A stretch of 64,000 bases of DNA from Comamonas_C sp026954015. Its GTDB lineage: Bacteria > Pseudomonadota > Gammaproteobacteria > Burkholderiales > Burkholderiaceae_C. Positions 23,887 through 34,863 of the stretch are shown here, one piece after another; the stretch's first letter is position 1, and every line of letters starts with the position of its first letter. The DNA lies in NCBI GenBank assembly GCA_035063785.1, contig JAPSFS010000004.1:1-64000 (forward strand), in the 5' to 3' direction. The notes below the pieces were generated by a model, which ran no database searches, had not been told where the DNA came from, and saw only the letters and a program-made list of their open reading frames with translations. The translations under genes and the position numbers were made by a program.

Positions 23887-24665
23887 GCTGGTGGCGCCCT
23901 TCGGACATAGGCCACGGCGTGCGCTCGACGCTGGCCGGCATCGGCAGCGGCACGCGGCTCTTCGTGCGGCTGGTGGCGCTGCTGGGCGCGAGCCTGCGCC
24001 GCCCCGCGCTGGTGCGCGACCAGGTGCACTTCCTGGGCAACCATTCGCTCGTCATCATTGCGCTCTCGGGCTTGTTCGTCGGCTTCGTGCTGGCGCTGCA
24101 GGGCTACAACGTGCTGCAGCTCTACGGTTCGGAGAGCTCGCTCGGGCTGATGGTGACGCTCGGCCTCGTGCGCGAGCTCGGGCCGGTGATCACCGCGCTG
24201 CTGTTCGCCGGACGGGCGGGCACATCGCTCACTGCGGAGATCGGCTTGATGCGCGCGGGCGAGCAGCTCGCGGCGATGGAGATGATGGCGGTCGATCCGG
24301 TGCGGCGCATCCTGGCGCCGCGCTTCTGGGGCGGGGTGATCGCGATGCCGCTGCTGGCCGCGGTGTTCAGCGCCGTGGGCGTGGTGGGCGGCTGGCTCGT
24401 TGGCGTGGTGCTGATCGGCGTGGACAGCGGCGCGTTCTGGGGCCAGATGCAAAGTGGCGTGGATGTGTTCAAGGACGTGGGCAACGGCGTGGTCAAGAGC
24501 CTCGTGTTCGGCGTGGCGGTGACCTTCATCGCGGTGCTGCAGGGCTATGTGGCCCAGCCCACGCCCGAGGGGGTCGCGCGCGCCACCACGCGCACCGTGG
24601 TGATGGCGTCGCTTGCGGTGCTGGCACTCGATTTCGTGCTCACGGCCTTGATGTTCAGTCTCTAG
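23883..24665 (+). CDS. mlaE: Phospholipid ABC transporter permease MlaE
   Basis: This encodes 260 residues with about five membrane helices. MlaE/YrbE family landmarks are SLVIIALSGLFVGFVLALQG, GLVRELGPVITALLFAGRAG, the EIGLMRAGEQLAAMEMMAVD segment and the final VLALDFVLTALMFS. It forms the dimeric membrane core that moves phospholipids between MlaD and the inner membrane. It starts inside the mlaF stop codon (ATGA) and is 8 bases before mlaD. Confidence 0.95.
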   Translation: MSWWRPSDIGHGVRSTLAGIGSGTRLFVRLVALLGASLRRPALVRDQVHFLGNHSLVIIALSGLFVGFVLALQGYNVLQLYGSESSLGLMVTLGLVRELGPVITALLFAGRAGTSLTAEIGLMRAGEQLAAMEMMAVDPVRRILAPRFWGGVIAMPLLAAVFSAVGVVGGWLVGVVLIGVDSGAFWGQMQSGVDVFKDVGNGVVKSLVFGVAVTFIAVLQGYVAQPTPEGVARATTRTVVMASLAVLALDFVLTALMFSL

Positions 24666-24673
24666 GGGGTGTC

Positions 24674-25156
24674 ATGGAGCGTTCGAAAAATGACGTGTGG
24701 GTGGGTCTGTTCGTGCTGCTGGGCGCGGCCGCGCTGGTGTTCCTGGCGCTGCGTTCGGCCAATCTGCTGCAGCTCGACTGGCGCAGCGGCTACGAGATCA
24801 GCGCGCGGTTCGACAACATCGGCGGGCTCAAGCCCAAGGCTGCGGTGCGCAGCGCCGGCGTGGTGGTTGGGCGCGTGCGCGCGATCACGTTCGACGACGC
24901 CACCTACCAGGCGCGCGTGCAGCTGGAGATGGACCGACGCTACGTGTTTCCCAAGGACAGCTCGCTCAAGATCCTCACGAGCGGGCTGCTGGGTGACCAG
25001 TACGTGGGCATCGAGCCGGGCGCCGATGAACACAACCTGCAACAGGGTGATACCGTGACATCCACACAATCAGCCGTGGTGCTGGAAAATCTGATCGGGC
25101 AGTTCCTCTACGGCAAGGCGGCCGAGGGTGGCACGGCGCCAGCAAACAAGAAATAA
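24674..25156 (+). CDS. mlaD: Phospholipid transport substrate-binding protein MlaD (MCE domain)
   Basis: This encodes 160 residues. An N-terminal membrane helix (DVWVGLFVLLGAAALVFLAL) anchors a single periplasmic MCE domain (YEISARFDNIGGLKPKAAVR, VVVGRVRAITFDD, LKILTSGLLGDQYVGIEPGA). MCE domains form hexameric rings through which lipid passes between MlaC and the MlaFE core. The Ala/Lys-rich end (GGTAPANKK) is short and variable. It is followed two bases later by mlaA. Confidence 0.95.
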   Translation: MERSKNDVWVGLFVLLGAAALVFLALRSANLLQLDWRSGYEISARFDNIGGLKPKAAVRSAGVVVGRVRAITFDDATYQARVQLEMDRRYVFPKDSSLKILTSGLLGDQYVGIEPGADEHNLQQGDTVTSTQSAVVLENLIGQFLYGKAAEGGTAPANKK

Positions 25157-25158
25157 CG

Positions 25159-25902
25159 ATGGACATGCGATCTGGTGCAATTTCTCATGGGTGTGGCACC
25201 CGCTGGGCGGGTGCGGCGCTGACCCTGGCGCTGCTCGCGGGGTGCGCAAGCGGCCCGGGAGCGCACCCGCGAGACCCGTTCGAGCCCTACAACCGCGCGA
25301 TGACGCGATTCAACGACGGGGTGGACAAGGTCGTGCTCACGCCCGTGGCGACGGTGTACCGCGACGTGCTGCCCTGGCCCGTGCGCGCGGGGGTCGGCAA
25401 TTTCTTCGCCAACCTGGGCGATGCGTGGTCGGCGGTGAACAACGCTCTGCAGTTGCAGGGGCAGGCGGCGGCTGAAAGCGTGGTGCGCTTTGGCATGAAC
25501 ACCTTCTTTGGCATCGGCGGGCTGTTCGACGTGGCTACCGAGGCGCGCGTGCCGCAGCATAAGCAGGATTTCGGGCGGACGCTGGCGTACTGGGGCATCC
25601 CCACGGGGCCATACCTGGTGCTGCCGCTGCTCGGCCCCTCGACGGTGCGTGATACCGTGGCGCTGCCGGTGGACACCTGGGGCGATCTGGCGTGGCATGC
25701 CGACCCGGTGTCGCTGCGCAACAGCCTGTACGCGCTGCGCTTCGTCGATCGGCGCAGTCGCCTGCTCGGAGCGACGGCGGTGCGCGATGCCGCAGCGCTC
25801 GATGCGTATGCGTTCACGCGCGACGTTTATCTGGGCCTGCGCGGCAGCCCGGCGGACGGCGCGGGCGGTGACGATGATGGCAAGCTGCCGGAGGATTACT
25901 GA
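25159..25902 (+). CDS. mlaA: Outer-membrane phospholipid lipoprotein MlaA (VacJ)
   Basis: This encodes 247 residues. The signal peptide ends in a lipobox (LALLAGC), so the mature protein is an outer-membrane lipoprotein. VacJ family motifs: DPFEPYNRAMTRFNDGVDKV, RAGVGNFFANLGDAWSAVNN, FGRTLAYWGIPTGPYLVLPL and GPSTVRDTVALPVD. MlaA extracts misplaced phospholipids from the outer leaflet and passes them to MlaC. In many gammaproteobacteria mlaA is unlinked; here it sits inside the operon between mlaD and mlaC. Confidence 0.95.
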   Translation: MDMRSGAISHGCGTRWAGAALTLALLAGCASGPGAHPRDPFEPYNRAMTRFNDGVDKVVLTPVATVYRDVLPWPVRAGVGNFFANLGDAWSAVNNALQLQGQAAAESVVRFGMNTFFGIGGLFDVATEARVPQHKQDFGRTLAYWGIPTGPYLVLPLLGPSTVRDTVALPVDTWGDLAWHADPVSLRNSLYALRFVDRRSRLLGATAVRDAAALDAYAFTRDVYLGLRGSPADGAGGDDDGKLPEDY

Positions 25903-26552
25903 TGATGAAGCAGGCGTTCATGTACCGTCGCCGCGGGCTGCTGCAAGGCAGTGCGGCGGTGTTCACGGCGGTGGCCGTGCCGTGGGCCGTGGCCGCTGAC
26001 GAGGCGCCCGACGCGATGATCAAGCGCTTGTCCGACGAGGTGCTTGGCGCGGTGCGCAAGGATCCCGCGGTGAAGGCCGGTGACGTGCGCAAGGTGGTGG
26101 CGCTCGTGGACAGGATCATCCTGCCGCACCTGAACTTCCGGCGCATGACGGCCGCCGCCGTCGGACCGGGCTGGCGCCGCGCGACGCCCGAGCAGCAGCA
26201 GCGCCTGCAGGACGAATTCAAGCAGTTGCTGGTGCGCACCTATGCGGGCGCGCTCGCCGAGGTGTCCGACCAGACGGTGGTCGTGCGGCCGCTGCGCATG
26301 GCGGCGGACGACAAGGACGTGCTCGTGCGCACCGAGGTGCAGGGGCGCGGCGATCCGCTGCAACTGGACTACCGCCTGGAAAAGACCCCGGGCGACGGCG
26401 CGGGCTGGAAGATCTACAACATGAACGTGCTCGGCGTGTGGCTGGTGGAGACCTACCGCACGCAGTTCGCCTCCGAGATCAACGCCAGGGGCGTGGACGG
26501 GCTGATCGCAGCGCTCGCCGCGCGCAACCAGGCCAACGCGGCCGGCAAGTAG
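25902..26552 (+). CDS. mlaC: Periplasmic phospholipid shuttle protein MlaC
   Basis: This encodes 216 residues. The N-terminus has a basic RRRGLLQGSAAVF stretch and a hydrophobic core, a signal that may be Tat-like or Sec. The mature MlaC/Ttg2D domain shows LPHLNFRRMTAAAVGPGWRR, EQQQRLQDEFKQLLVRTYAG, VVRPLRMAADDKDVLVRTEV and WLVETYRTQFASEI. It carries phospholipids across the periplasm between MlaA and MlaD. The start overlaps the last base of the mlaA stop; a second ATG follows immediately. A GGAGGA ribosome site lies 8 bases upstream. Confidence 0.93.
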   Translation: MMKQAFMYRRRGLLQGSAAVFTAVAVPWAVAADEAPDAMIKRLSDEVLGAVRKDPAVKAGDVRKVVALVDRIILPHLNFRRMTAAAVGPGWRRATPEQQQRLQDEFKQLLVRTYAGALAEVSDQTVVVRPLRMAADDKDVLVRTEVQGRGDPLQLDYRLEKTPGDGAGWKIYNMNVLGVWLVETYRTQFASEINARGVDGLIAALAARNQANAAGK

Positions 26553-26564
26553 GGCGCGGCCGTC

Positions 26565-26837
26565 ATGCTGGTGCTGCCACCCGAGCTCACGCATGCGCAG
26601 GCGGGCGCCTGCCTGCAATTGCTGCTGCAGGCGCTGCAGGCCGAGACGGGCTCGCAGGTGGTCGTCGATGGCTCGGCGCTCGCGACGTTCGACAGCTCGG
26701 CGCTGGCGGTGCTGCTCGAATGCCGGCGCACGGCGCTTTATGGCGACAGGGGGCTGGTGGTGAAGGCGTTGCCGGCGTCGCTGGCGCAGCTGGCGCAGCT
26801 CTACGGCGTGCACGAGCTCCTGCCTGCGGTCGATTGA
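26565..26837 (+). CDS. mlaB: STAS-domain protein MlaB
   Basis: This encodes 90 residues of STAS fold: LVLPPELTHAQAGACLQLLL, VVVDGSALATFDSSALAVLL and LECRRTALYGDRGLVVKALP. The serine pair in the FDSSAL turn is at the usual phosphorylatable position. MlaB binds MlaF and stabilises the transporter. It is the last mla gene in the operon, 12 bases after mlaC and 75 bases before the ABC-2 exporter genes. Confidence 0.88.
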   Translation: MLVLPPELTHAQAGACLQLLLQALQAETGSQVVVDGSALATFDSSALAVLLECRRTALYGDRGLVVKALPASLAQLAQLYGVHELLPAVD

Positions 26838-26912
26838 CGTCCGGCGGGTGCGCGGACATCAGCCGGGCGCCACCGTGGCGCATGGGGCTGCCGCTAAAAT
26901 GCGCGGTTTGCC

Positions 26913-27838
<926 letters not shown>

Positions 27839-27842
<4 letters not shown>

Positions 27843-28594
27843 ACGGCTGGCAGACGCTGTTCTACAAGGAACTGCTGCGCTTCTGGAAGGTGGCGTTCCA
27901 GACGGTGGTCGCGCCCGTCGTCACCTCGATGCTGTACCTCTTGATCTTCGGCCACGTGCTCGAAGACCGGCTGCAGGTGTACGGGCATCTGAGCTACACC
28001 GCGTTCCTCGTGCCCGGCCTCGTGATGATGAGCGTGCTGCAAAACAGCTTCGCCAACAGCTCGTCGAGCCTCGTGCAAAGCAAGATCATGGGCAACCTGG
28101 TGTTCATCCAGCTCACGCCGCTGTCGCACTGGGCGTGGTTCACGGCCTATGTGGGCTCGTCGGTGGTGCGCGGACTGGTGGTGGGGCTGGGGGTGTTCGC
28201 GGCCACGCTGTTCTATGCGGACACGGGGTTTGCCGCGCCGTGGTGGAGCCTGGTGTTCGCGCTGCTGGGGGCGGGGCTGCTTGCGTCGCTGGGCGTGATC
28301 GCGGGCCTGTGGGCCGACAAGTTCGACCACATGGCGACGTTCCAGAATTTCGTGATCGTGCCCATGACCTTCCTCTCGGGCGTGTTCTATTCGATCAACT
28401 CGCTGCCGCCGTTCTGGCAGGGCGTGAGCCAGCTCAACCCGTTCTTCTACATGGTGGACGGTTTTCGCTATGGGTTCTTCGGCGTGAGCGACATCTCGCC
28501 GTGGGTAAGCCTGGCCGTGGTTGGCCTGGCGTGGGCTGTGATCAGCGGGCTCACGCTGCACCTGCTGCGCTCGGGCTACAAGTTACGCAACTGA
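27839..28594 (+). CDS. ABC-2 type exporter permease (YadH-like)
   Basis: This encodes 251 residues, starting at a GTG that overlaps the ATPase stop codon (GTGA). Six membrane helices follow, with ABC-2 membrane family motifs: TLFYKELLRFWKVAFQTVVA, LVPGLVMMSVLQNSFANSSS, GVIAGLWADKFDHMATFQNF and LSGVFYSINSLPPFWQ-type segments. It should form a dimeric channel driven by the upstream ATPase. The substrate is unknown; drug, lipid or polysaccharide export are all represented in the superfamily. The upstream extension of the frame is not part of the protein. Confidence 0.9.
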
Positions 28595-28612
28595 GATTTA
28601 CCGGAGGCCGAC

Positions 28613-28858
28613 ATGAATGCGGACGACATCAGGCAACTCATCACCGACCAGTTGGCGTGCGAGCACATTGAGATCGATGGCGACGGGCACCACTGGTACG
28701 CGGTCATCGTGTCGGCGGCGTTCGAAGGCAAGCGCCCGATCCAGCGCCACCAGCAGGTGTACGGCGCGGTGCGCGCGCACATGGACAGCGAGGCGCTGCA
28801 CGCGCTCTCCATGAAGACCTTCACGCCCGCCGAGTGGGAACAGGCCCGGCAGGGCTGA
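28613..28858 (+). CDS. ibaG: BolA-family protein, IbaG-like
   Basis: This encodes 81 residues, one BolA domain: DDIRQLITDQLACEHIEIDG at the start, the conserved histidine-bearing HHWYAVIVSAAFEGKRPIQR and RHQQVYGAV. BolA/IbaG proteins bind monothiol glutaredoxins and [2Fe-2S] clusters and take part in iron-sulfur trafficking and envelope stress. The position next to mla and murA is the one that gave IbaG its context in E. coli. A GGAGG ribosome site lies before the ATG. It is followed by a palindromic repeat and murA. Confidence 0.9.
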   Translation: MNADDIRQLITDQLACEHIEIDGDGHHWYAVIVSAAFEGKRPIQRHQQVYGAVRAHMDSEALHALSMKTFTPAEWEQARQG

Positions 28859-28865
28859 TTACAAG

Positions 28866-28915
28866 ATTCATAGCTGGTGGCGCTTGTCCAGCAAGCGCTG
28901 CGCCCTGATTTGACG
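28866..28915. repeat. Short palindromic repeat (family P) between ibaG and murA
   Basis: In reverse orientation: ATAGCTGGTGGCGCTTGTCC then AGCAAGCGCTGCGCCC and an ATTTGA end. The core hairpin GGCGCTTG-TCCAG-CAAGCGC is intact. It ends seven bases before the murA start codon and fills most of the gap. Confidence 0.8.
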
Positions 28916-28922
28916 TAGAAAA

Positions 28923-30193
<1,271 letters not shown>

Positions 30194-30197
<4 letters not shown>

Positions 30198-30844
30198 CGC
30201 CACCGATCACGCTCGCGCTCTCCAAGGGCCGCATCTTCGACGAGACGCTGCCGCTGCTGGCCGCCGCGGGCATCGCGGTGCTCGAAGACCCGGAGAAGAC
30301 GCGCAAGCTGATCCTGCCGACCAACCAGGAGGGCGTGCGCGTGGTGCTGGTGCGCGCCACCGACGTGCCCACCTACGTCGAGTACGGCGGCGCGGACCTG
30401 GGCGTGACGGGCAAGGACACGCTCATCGAGCACGGCGGGCAGGGGCTCTTCAGGCCGCTCGATCTGCGCATCGCCAAATGCCACGTGAGCGTCGCGGTGC
30501 GCTCCGACTTTGATTACCGGCACGCGGTGCACCAGGGCGCGCGCCTGCGCGTGGCGACCAAGTACACCAGCATCGCGCGCGACTTCTTCGCGGGCAAGGG
30601 CGTGCACGTGGACCTCATCAAGCTCTACGGCAGCATGGAGCTGGCGCCGCTCACGGGGCTGGCGGATGCGATCGTCGATCTGGTTTCCACGGGCAACACG
30701 CTCAAGGCCAACCACCTCGTCGAGGTCGAGCGCATCATGGACATCAGCAGCCACCTCGTCGTGAACCAGGCGGCGTTCAAGCTCAAGCAGGCGCGGCTGC
30801 GCGAGATCATCGGCGCGTTCGAATCCGCGATCCGCAAGGATTGA
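30194..30844 (+). CDS. hisG: ATP phosphoribosyltransferase catalytic subunit HisG (short form)
   Basis: This encodes 216 residues. HisG condenses ATP and PRPP in the first step of histidine synthesis. Motifs: TLALSKGRIFDETLPLLAAA, YVEYGGADLGVTGKDTLIEH, and the PRPP-binding DAIVDLVSTGNTLKANHL. The length shows the short form, which lacks the C-terminal regulatory domain and needs HisZ as a partner; no hisZ is in this window. The start overlaps the murA stop codon. hisD follows after one base. Confidence 0.96.
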
Positions 30845-30845
30845 T

Positions 30846-32168
30846 ATGCAATTGCTAGCTGCTCCCGCGCGTCTGTCAACGGTTTCAGCCACTTTTGAGC
30901 AAGATTTCGCGGCACGCCTGCACTGGTCCGCTGAGCAGGACGCGGCGATCGAGCAGCGCGTGGCAGACATCCTCGCCGACGTGCGCGAACGCGGCGACGC
31001 GGCGGTGCTGGAATACACCGCGCGCTTTGATGGTTTGCAGGCGCCGGGCATGGCCGCGCTCGAACTCACGCAGGCCGAACTGAAGGCCGCGCACGACGGC
31101 CTGCCCGCCGCGCAGCGCGAGGCGCTGGCTGCCGCCGCCGACCGCGTGCGCCGCTACCACGAGGCGCAGAAGAAGGCCTGCGGCGAAAGCTGGAGCTACC
31201 GCGACGAAGATGGCACGCTGCTGGGCCAGAAGGTCACGCCGCTGGACCGCGTGGGCATCTACGTGCCCGGCGGCAAGGCCGCGTACCCGAGCAGCGTGCT
31301 CATGAACGCCATCCCCGCGCAGGTGGCGGGCGTGCCCGAGATCGTCATGATGGTGCCCACGCCCGGTGGCGAGAAGAACCCGCTGGTGCTGGCCGCCGCC
31401 TACCTCGCGGGCGTGACGCGGGGCTTTACCGTGGGCGGCGCGCAGGCCGTGGCGGCGCTCGCCTGGGGCACGGCCACGGTGCCCCGGGTGGACAAGATCA
31501 CCGGCCCCGGCAACGCCTATGTGGCCAGCGCCAAGAAACGCGTGTTCGGCCAGGTGGGCATCGACATGATCGCGGGGCCGAGCGAAATCCTCGTGCTCGC
31601 CGACGGCAGCACGCCCGCCGACTGGGTGGCGATGGACCTCTTCAGCCAGGCCGAGCACGACGAGCTCGCCCAATCCATCCTGCTGTGCCCGGACGCCGCC
31701 TACATCGACGCGGTGCTCGCTGCGATGCAGCGGCTGCTGCCCGCGCTGCCGCGCGCCGGGATCATCGCGCGCAGCCTCGCGGGGCGCGGCGCGATGATCC
31801 ACACGCGCAGCATGGAAGAAGCCTGTGCGCTCAGCAACCGCATCGCACCCGAGCACCTCGAAATCTCCAGCCGCGAACCGCATCGCTGGGAGCCGCTGCT
31901 GCGGCACGCGGGCGCGATCTTCCTGGGCGCCTGGACGACCGAGTCGCTCGGCGACTACTGCGCCGGCCCCAACCACGTGCTGCCCACCAGCGGCACCGCG
32001 CGCTTTTCCAGCCCGCTGGGCGTGTACGACTTCCAGAAGCGCACCAGCCTCATCGAGGTGAGCGAGCAGGGCGCGCAGCGGCTCGGGCGCATCGCGAGCG
32101 TGCTGGCCCACGGCGAAGGCCTGCAGGCGCACGCCCGCGCCGCCGAGCTGCGACTCAAGCGCGATTGA
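30846..32168 (+). CDS. hisD: Histidinol dehydrogenase
   Basis: This encodes 440 residues. HisD is a zinc enzyme that catalyses the last two steps of histidine synthesis, oxidising histidinol to histidine with NAD. Motifs: DRVGIYVPGGKAAYPSSVLM, the ITGPGNAYVASAKKRVFG stretch, IAGPSEILVLADGSTPADWV, DLFSQAEHDELAQSI and NHVLPTSGTARFSSPLGVYD. The last includes the general-base histidine region. The start is the ATG one base after the hisG stop. The his run is then interrupted by benE on the other strand. Confidence 0.96.
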   Translation: MQLLAAPARLSTVSATFEQDFAARLHWSAEQDAAIEQRVADILADVRERGDAAVLEYTARFDGLQAPGMAALELTQAELKAAHDGLPAAQREALAAAADRVRRYHEAQKKACGESWSYRDEDGTLLGQKVTPLDRVGIYVPGGKAAYPSSVLMNAIPAQVAGVPEIVMMVPTPGGEKNPLVLAAAYLAGVTRGFTVGGAQAVAALAWGTATVPRVDKITGPGNAYVASAKKRVFGQVGIDMIAGPSEILVLADGSTPADWVAMDLFSQAEHDELAQSILLCPDAAYIDAVLAAMQRLLPALPRAGIIARSLAGRGAMIHTRSMEEACALSNRIAPEHLEISSREPHRWEPLLRHAGAIFLGAWTTESLGDYCAGPNHVLPTSGTARFSSPLGVYDFQKRTSLIEVSEQGAQRLGRIASVLAHGEGLQAHARAAELRLKRD

Positions 32169-32174
32169 GCCGTT

Positions 32175-33422
32175 TCAGGCGCGGGTGGCCTCGAAGTCCG
32201 CGCGTTCGAGCAGGCGCGAGACCACGTAGCCGATCACCAGCGCCCAGAACGGCGCGCCGATGTTGAAGATCGGCACGTCGGCCACGGTGACGAGCAGCGT
32301 CACGAGCGCGCCGAGCGCGAAGCGGTCGCGAAACGACACCGTGAACGCCGTCTGCAGCACGCGCAGCATCGCCAGCCCCGCAAGCGCGCCGATGAAGGCC
32401 GGCGGCGTGGCCAGCAACAGCCGCGTGAACAGCGGCGCCATGAGCCCGAACGCGAGCGCGAGCACGCCCACCGCAATGCCCGCGGTGTAGTGGCGCCGGC
32501 GCTCGCCCTCGCTTGAAATGATCGCGTTCACCGGCCCGGTGAGGCAGGTGGAGACGGTGCCGAACAGCGCCGCGACGATGGAGCCCGCGCCGCAGGCCAC
32601 GGTGATCGCGTTGATCGGCGCCTGGTGCCCGGCCGCGTCGAGCACCGCGATGCCTTGGCCGTTCTGCACCACGAGCACCGTGATCGCCAGCGGTATGACG
32701 AGCTCGACCATCGCGTTCCAGGAAAACTGCGGCGTGTACAGGTGCGGCGCCATGAAGGTCTGCAGCGCCCCGGGCCGGGGCTGGAAGGCGCCCAGCAGCG
32801 CGATGGCCGCGGCGCCCACGAGCAGCGCGCCGATCAGCGGCGGCAGGCGCCGCCCCCAGCGGGGCAGCGCGCCGAGCACGACGAACGCGGTGACCATGGG
32901 GGCCGCGATCCAGAAGCCGTCGCGCACCGCGTACACCAGGTCGAGCCCGAAGCGCAGGAACACGCCCGCCACCATCGCCATCACGATCGGCATGGGCACC
33001 GCGCGCATGGCGCGGCGCACCCAGCCCGACAGGCCCAGCAGCAGCATCAGCAGGCCAGTGGCGTGGAACGCACCGATCACCTCGGGCCAGCTCAGGTGCG
33101 CGAGCGCCGGGCCGACGAGCACCGTGCCGGGTATGGTCCAGAAGAACGCGAGCGGCTGGCGGTAGAGGGTGCAGAACAGCAGCGTGATGAGGCCGTTCAG
33201 AAAGAACGCGCCAAAGATCCACGACGCCAGATCGGCCTCGGACAGCCCCCCGCGCAGGCCCACGGCCAGGATGATCGCGACCGGGCCCGAGGCGGCGAAG
33301 ATGAACGCGATGAGTGCGTTGGCCAGGTACAGGCCGCCCGTGTCCGCGCGCATCTGCGCCAGACCCGGCAGCGGCCGGTGGATGGGCTCAAGGATCGCGG
33401 GCGCACTCGGGTTTGGGGGCAT
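32175..33422 (-). CDS. BenE-family benzoate/H+ symporter-like transporter
   Basis: This 415-residue membrane protein has about 12 helices of the BenE family: IFGAFFLNGLITLLFCTLYR, the PLAFFWTIPGTVLVGPAL segment, VVQNGQGIAVLDAAGHQAPI and LTGPVNAIISSEGERRRHY. Family members import benzoate with protons. No benzoate catabolic gene is nearby, so the physiological substrate is uncertain. It is convergent with hisD (6-base gap) and divergent from gor, splitting the histidine genes. Confidence 0.85.
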   Translation of the reverse strand: MPPNPSAPAILEPIHRPLPGLAQMRADTGGLYLANALIAFIFAASGPVAIILAVGLRGGLSEADLASWIFGAFFLNGLITLLFCTLYRQPLAFFWTIPGTVLVGPALAHLSWPEVIGAFHATGLLMLLLGLSGWVRRAMRAVPMPIVMAMVAGVFLRFGLDLVYAVRDGFWIAAPMVTAFVVLGALPRWGRRLPPLIGALLVGAAAIALLGAFQPRPGALQTFMAPHLYTPQFSWNAMVELVIPLAITVLVVQNGQGIAVLDAAGHQAPINAITVACGAGSIVAALFGTVSTCLTGPVNAIISSEGERRRHYTAGIAVGVLALAFGLMAPLFTRLLLATPPAFIGALAGLAMLRVLQTAFTVSFRDRFALGALVTLLVTVADVPIFNIGAPFWALVIGYVVSRLLERADFEATRA

Positions 33423-33486
33423 CGGCGCATTGTGCCCAAGGCGCCAGCGCGCACTATGATCGACGAGGCATTTTTCGAAGGCGGTG

Positions 33487-34836
33487 ATGAAACACTACGA
33501 TTACCTCGTGATGGGCGGCGGCAGCGGCGGCATCGCTTCGGCCAACCGCGCGGCGATGCACGGTCGGCGCGTGGCATTGGTGGAGGCGGGCGCGATCGGA
33601 GGCACCTGCGTGAACGTGGGCTGCGTGCCCAAGAAGGTCATGTGGCACGCGGGGCAGATCGCCGACGCAATCCGCCTGTACGGGCCGGACTACGGCTTCG
33701 ACACCACGGTGAACCGCTTCGACTGGTCCACGCTGGTCGCAAGCCGCAGCGCGTACATCGAGCGCATCCATGCCTCGTACCGCGGCGGCATGGCGAAGAA
33801 CGGCGTCGAGGTGATCGCGGGCTTGGCGCGCTTCGTCGACGCGCGCACTGTCGAGGTGCAGGGCGAGCGGCTCACCGCCGACCACATCCTGATCGCCACC
33901 GGGGGCCACTCGCGGTGGCCGGACCTTCCCGGGGCCGAGCTCGGCATCGATTCCGACGGCTTCTTTGCGCTGGACGCGCTGCCGCGGCGCGTCGCGGTCG
34001 TGGGCGCGGGCTACATCGCGGTCGAGCTGGCGGGGGTGTTCCAGGCGCTGGGCGCGCACACCGGGCTCTTCGTGCGCCGGCACGCGCCGCTGCGCCACTT
34101 CGACCCCATGCTGAGCGACACGCTCGTGGAGGCGATGCGCGCCGAGGGCCCGAAGCTGCACACCCAGGCTGTGCCCAAGGCGCTGCGCAGGAACGCCGAT
34201 GGCAGCCTCACGCTCTCTCTGGCCGATGGCAGCGAACACGTGGCCGACTGCGTGGTCTGGGCCATAGGCCGCGCGCCGCGCACGGCGCAGCTCAACCTTG
34301 GGGCCGCGGGCGTGGCGCTCGACGAGCGGGGCTGCGTCGCGGTGGACAAGTACCAGAACACCAATGTCCCGGGCATCTACGCCGTGGGCGATGTGACCGG
34401 GCGCGTGGAGCTGACGCCGGTGGCCGTGGCGGCCGGGCGGCGACTGTCCGAGCGGCTCTTCAACGGCAAGGCCGAGGAGCACCTGGATTACGAGAACATC
34501 CCCACCGTGGTGTTCAGCCATCCGCCGATAGGCACCGTGGGTCTCACCGAGCCGCAGGCGCGCGAGCGCTACGGCGACACCGCGGTGAAGGTCTACACCT
34601 CGTCGTTCACCGCGATGTACAGCGCGGTCACGCGCCACCGCCAGCCGGCGCGCATGAAGCTCGTGTGCGCCGGTGCCGAGGAGCGCATCGTCGGCATCCA
34701 CGGCATAGGCTTCGGCATGGACGAGATGCTGCAGGGCTTTGCCGTGGCGCTCAAGATGGGCGCGACGAAGCGGGACTTTGACGCCACCGTGGCCATCCAC
34801 CCCACGGCGGCCGAAGAATTCGTCACGATGCGCTAG
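33487..34836 (+). CDS. gor: Glutathione-disulfide reductase
   Basis: This encodes 449 residues. It is a flavoprotein that keeps glutathione reduced with NADPH. FAD-binding GGGSGGIASANRAAMHG opens the protein. The redox-active pair lies in GGTCVNVGCVPKKVMWHAG. The NADPH-binding Rossmann motif VAVVGAGYIAVELAGVFQ and the C-terminal dimerisation domain with the catalytic histidine (IHPTAAEEFVTMR) are present. This set distinguishes it from lipoamide dehydrogenase. I start at the ATG; a GTG one codon earlier is possible. It is divergent from benE and 27 bases before hisC. Confidence 0.93.
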   Translation: MKHYDYLVMGGGSGGIASANRAAMHGRRVALVEAGAIGGTCVNVGCVPKKVMWHAGQIADAIRLYGPDYGFDTTVNRFDWSTLVASRSAYIERIHASYRGGMAKNGVEVIAGLARFVDARTVEVQGERLTADHILIATGGHSRWPDLPGAELGIDSDGFFALDALPRRVAVVGAGYIAVELAGVFQALGAHTGLFVRRHAPLRHFDPMLSDTLVEAMRAEGPKLHTQAVPKALRRNADGSLTLSLADGSEHVADCVVWAIGRAPRTAQLNLGAAGVALDERGCVAVDKYQNTNVPGIYAVGDVTGRVELTPVAVAAGRRLSERLFNGKAEEHLDYENIPTVVFSHPPIGTVGLTEPQARERYGDTAVKVYTSSFTAMYSAVTRHRQPARMKLVCAGAEERIVGIHGIGFGMDEMLQGFAVALKMGATKRDFDATVAIHPTAAEEFVTMR

Positions 34837-34863
34837 CGTCCCGTCAGGCCGTAGACTTCGCGC

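Noticed and set aside
30847..30897. A possible family-P repeat at the start of hisD (GCTAGCTGCTCCCGCGCG)
   Set aside because: The residues LLAAPARLST fit the normal N-terminus of HisD in this group, and the palindromic core is missing.
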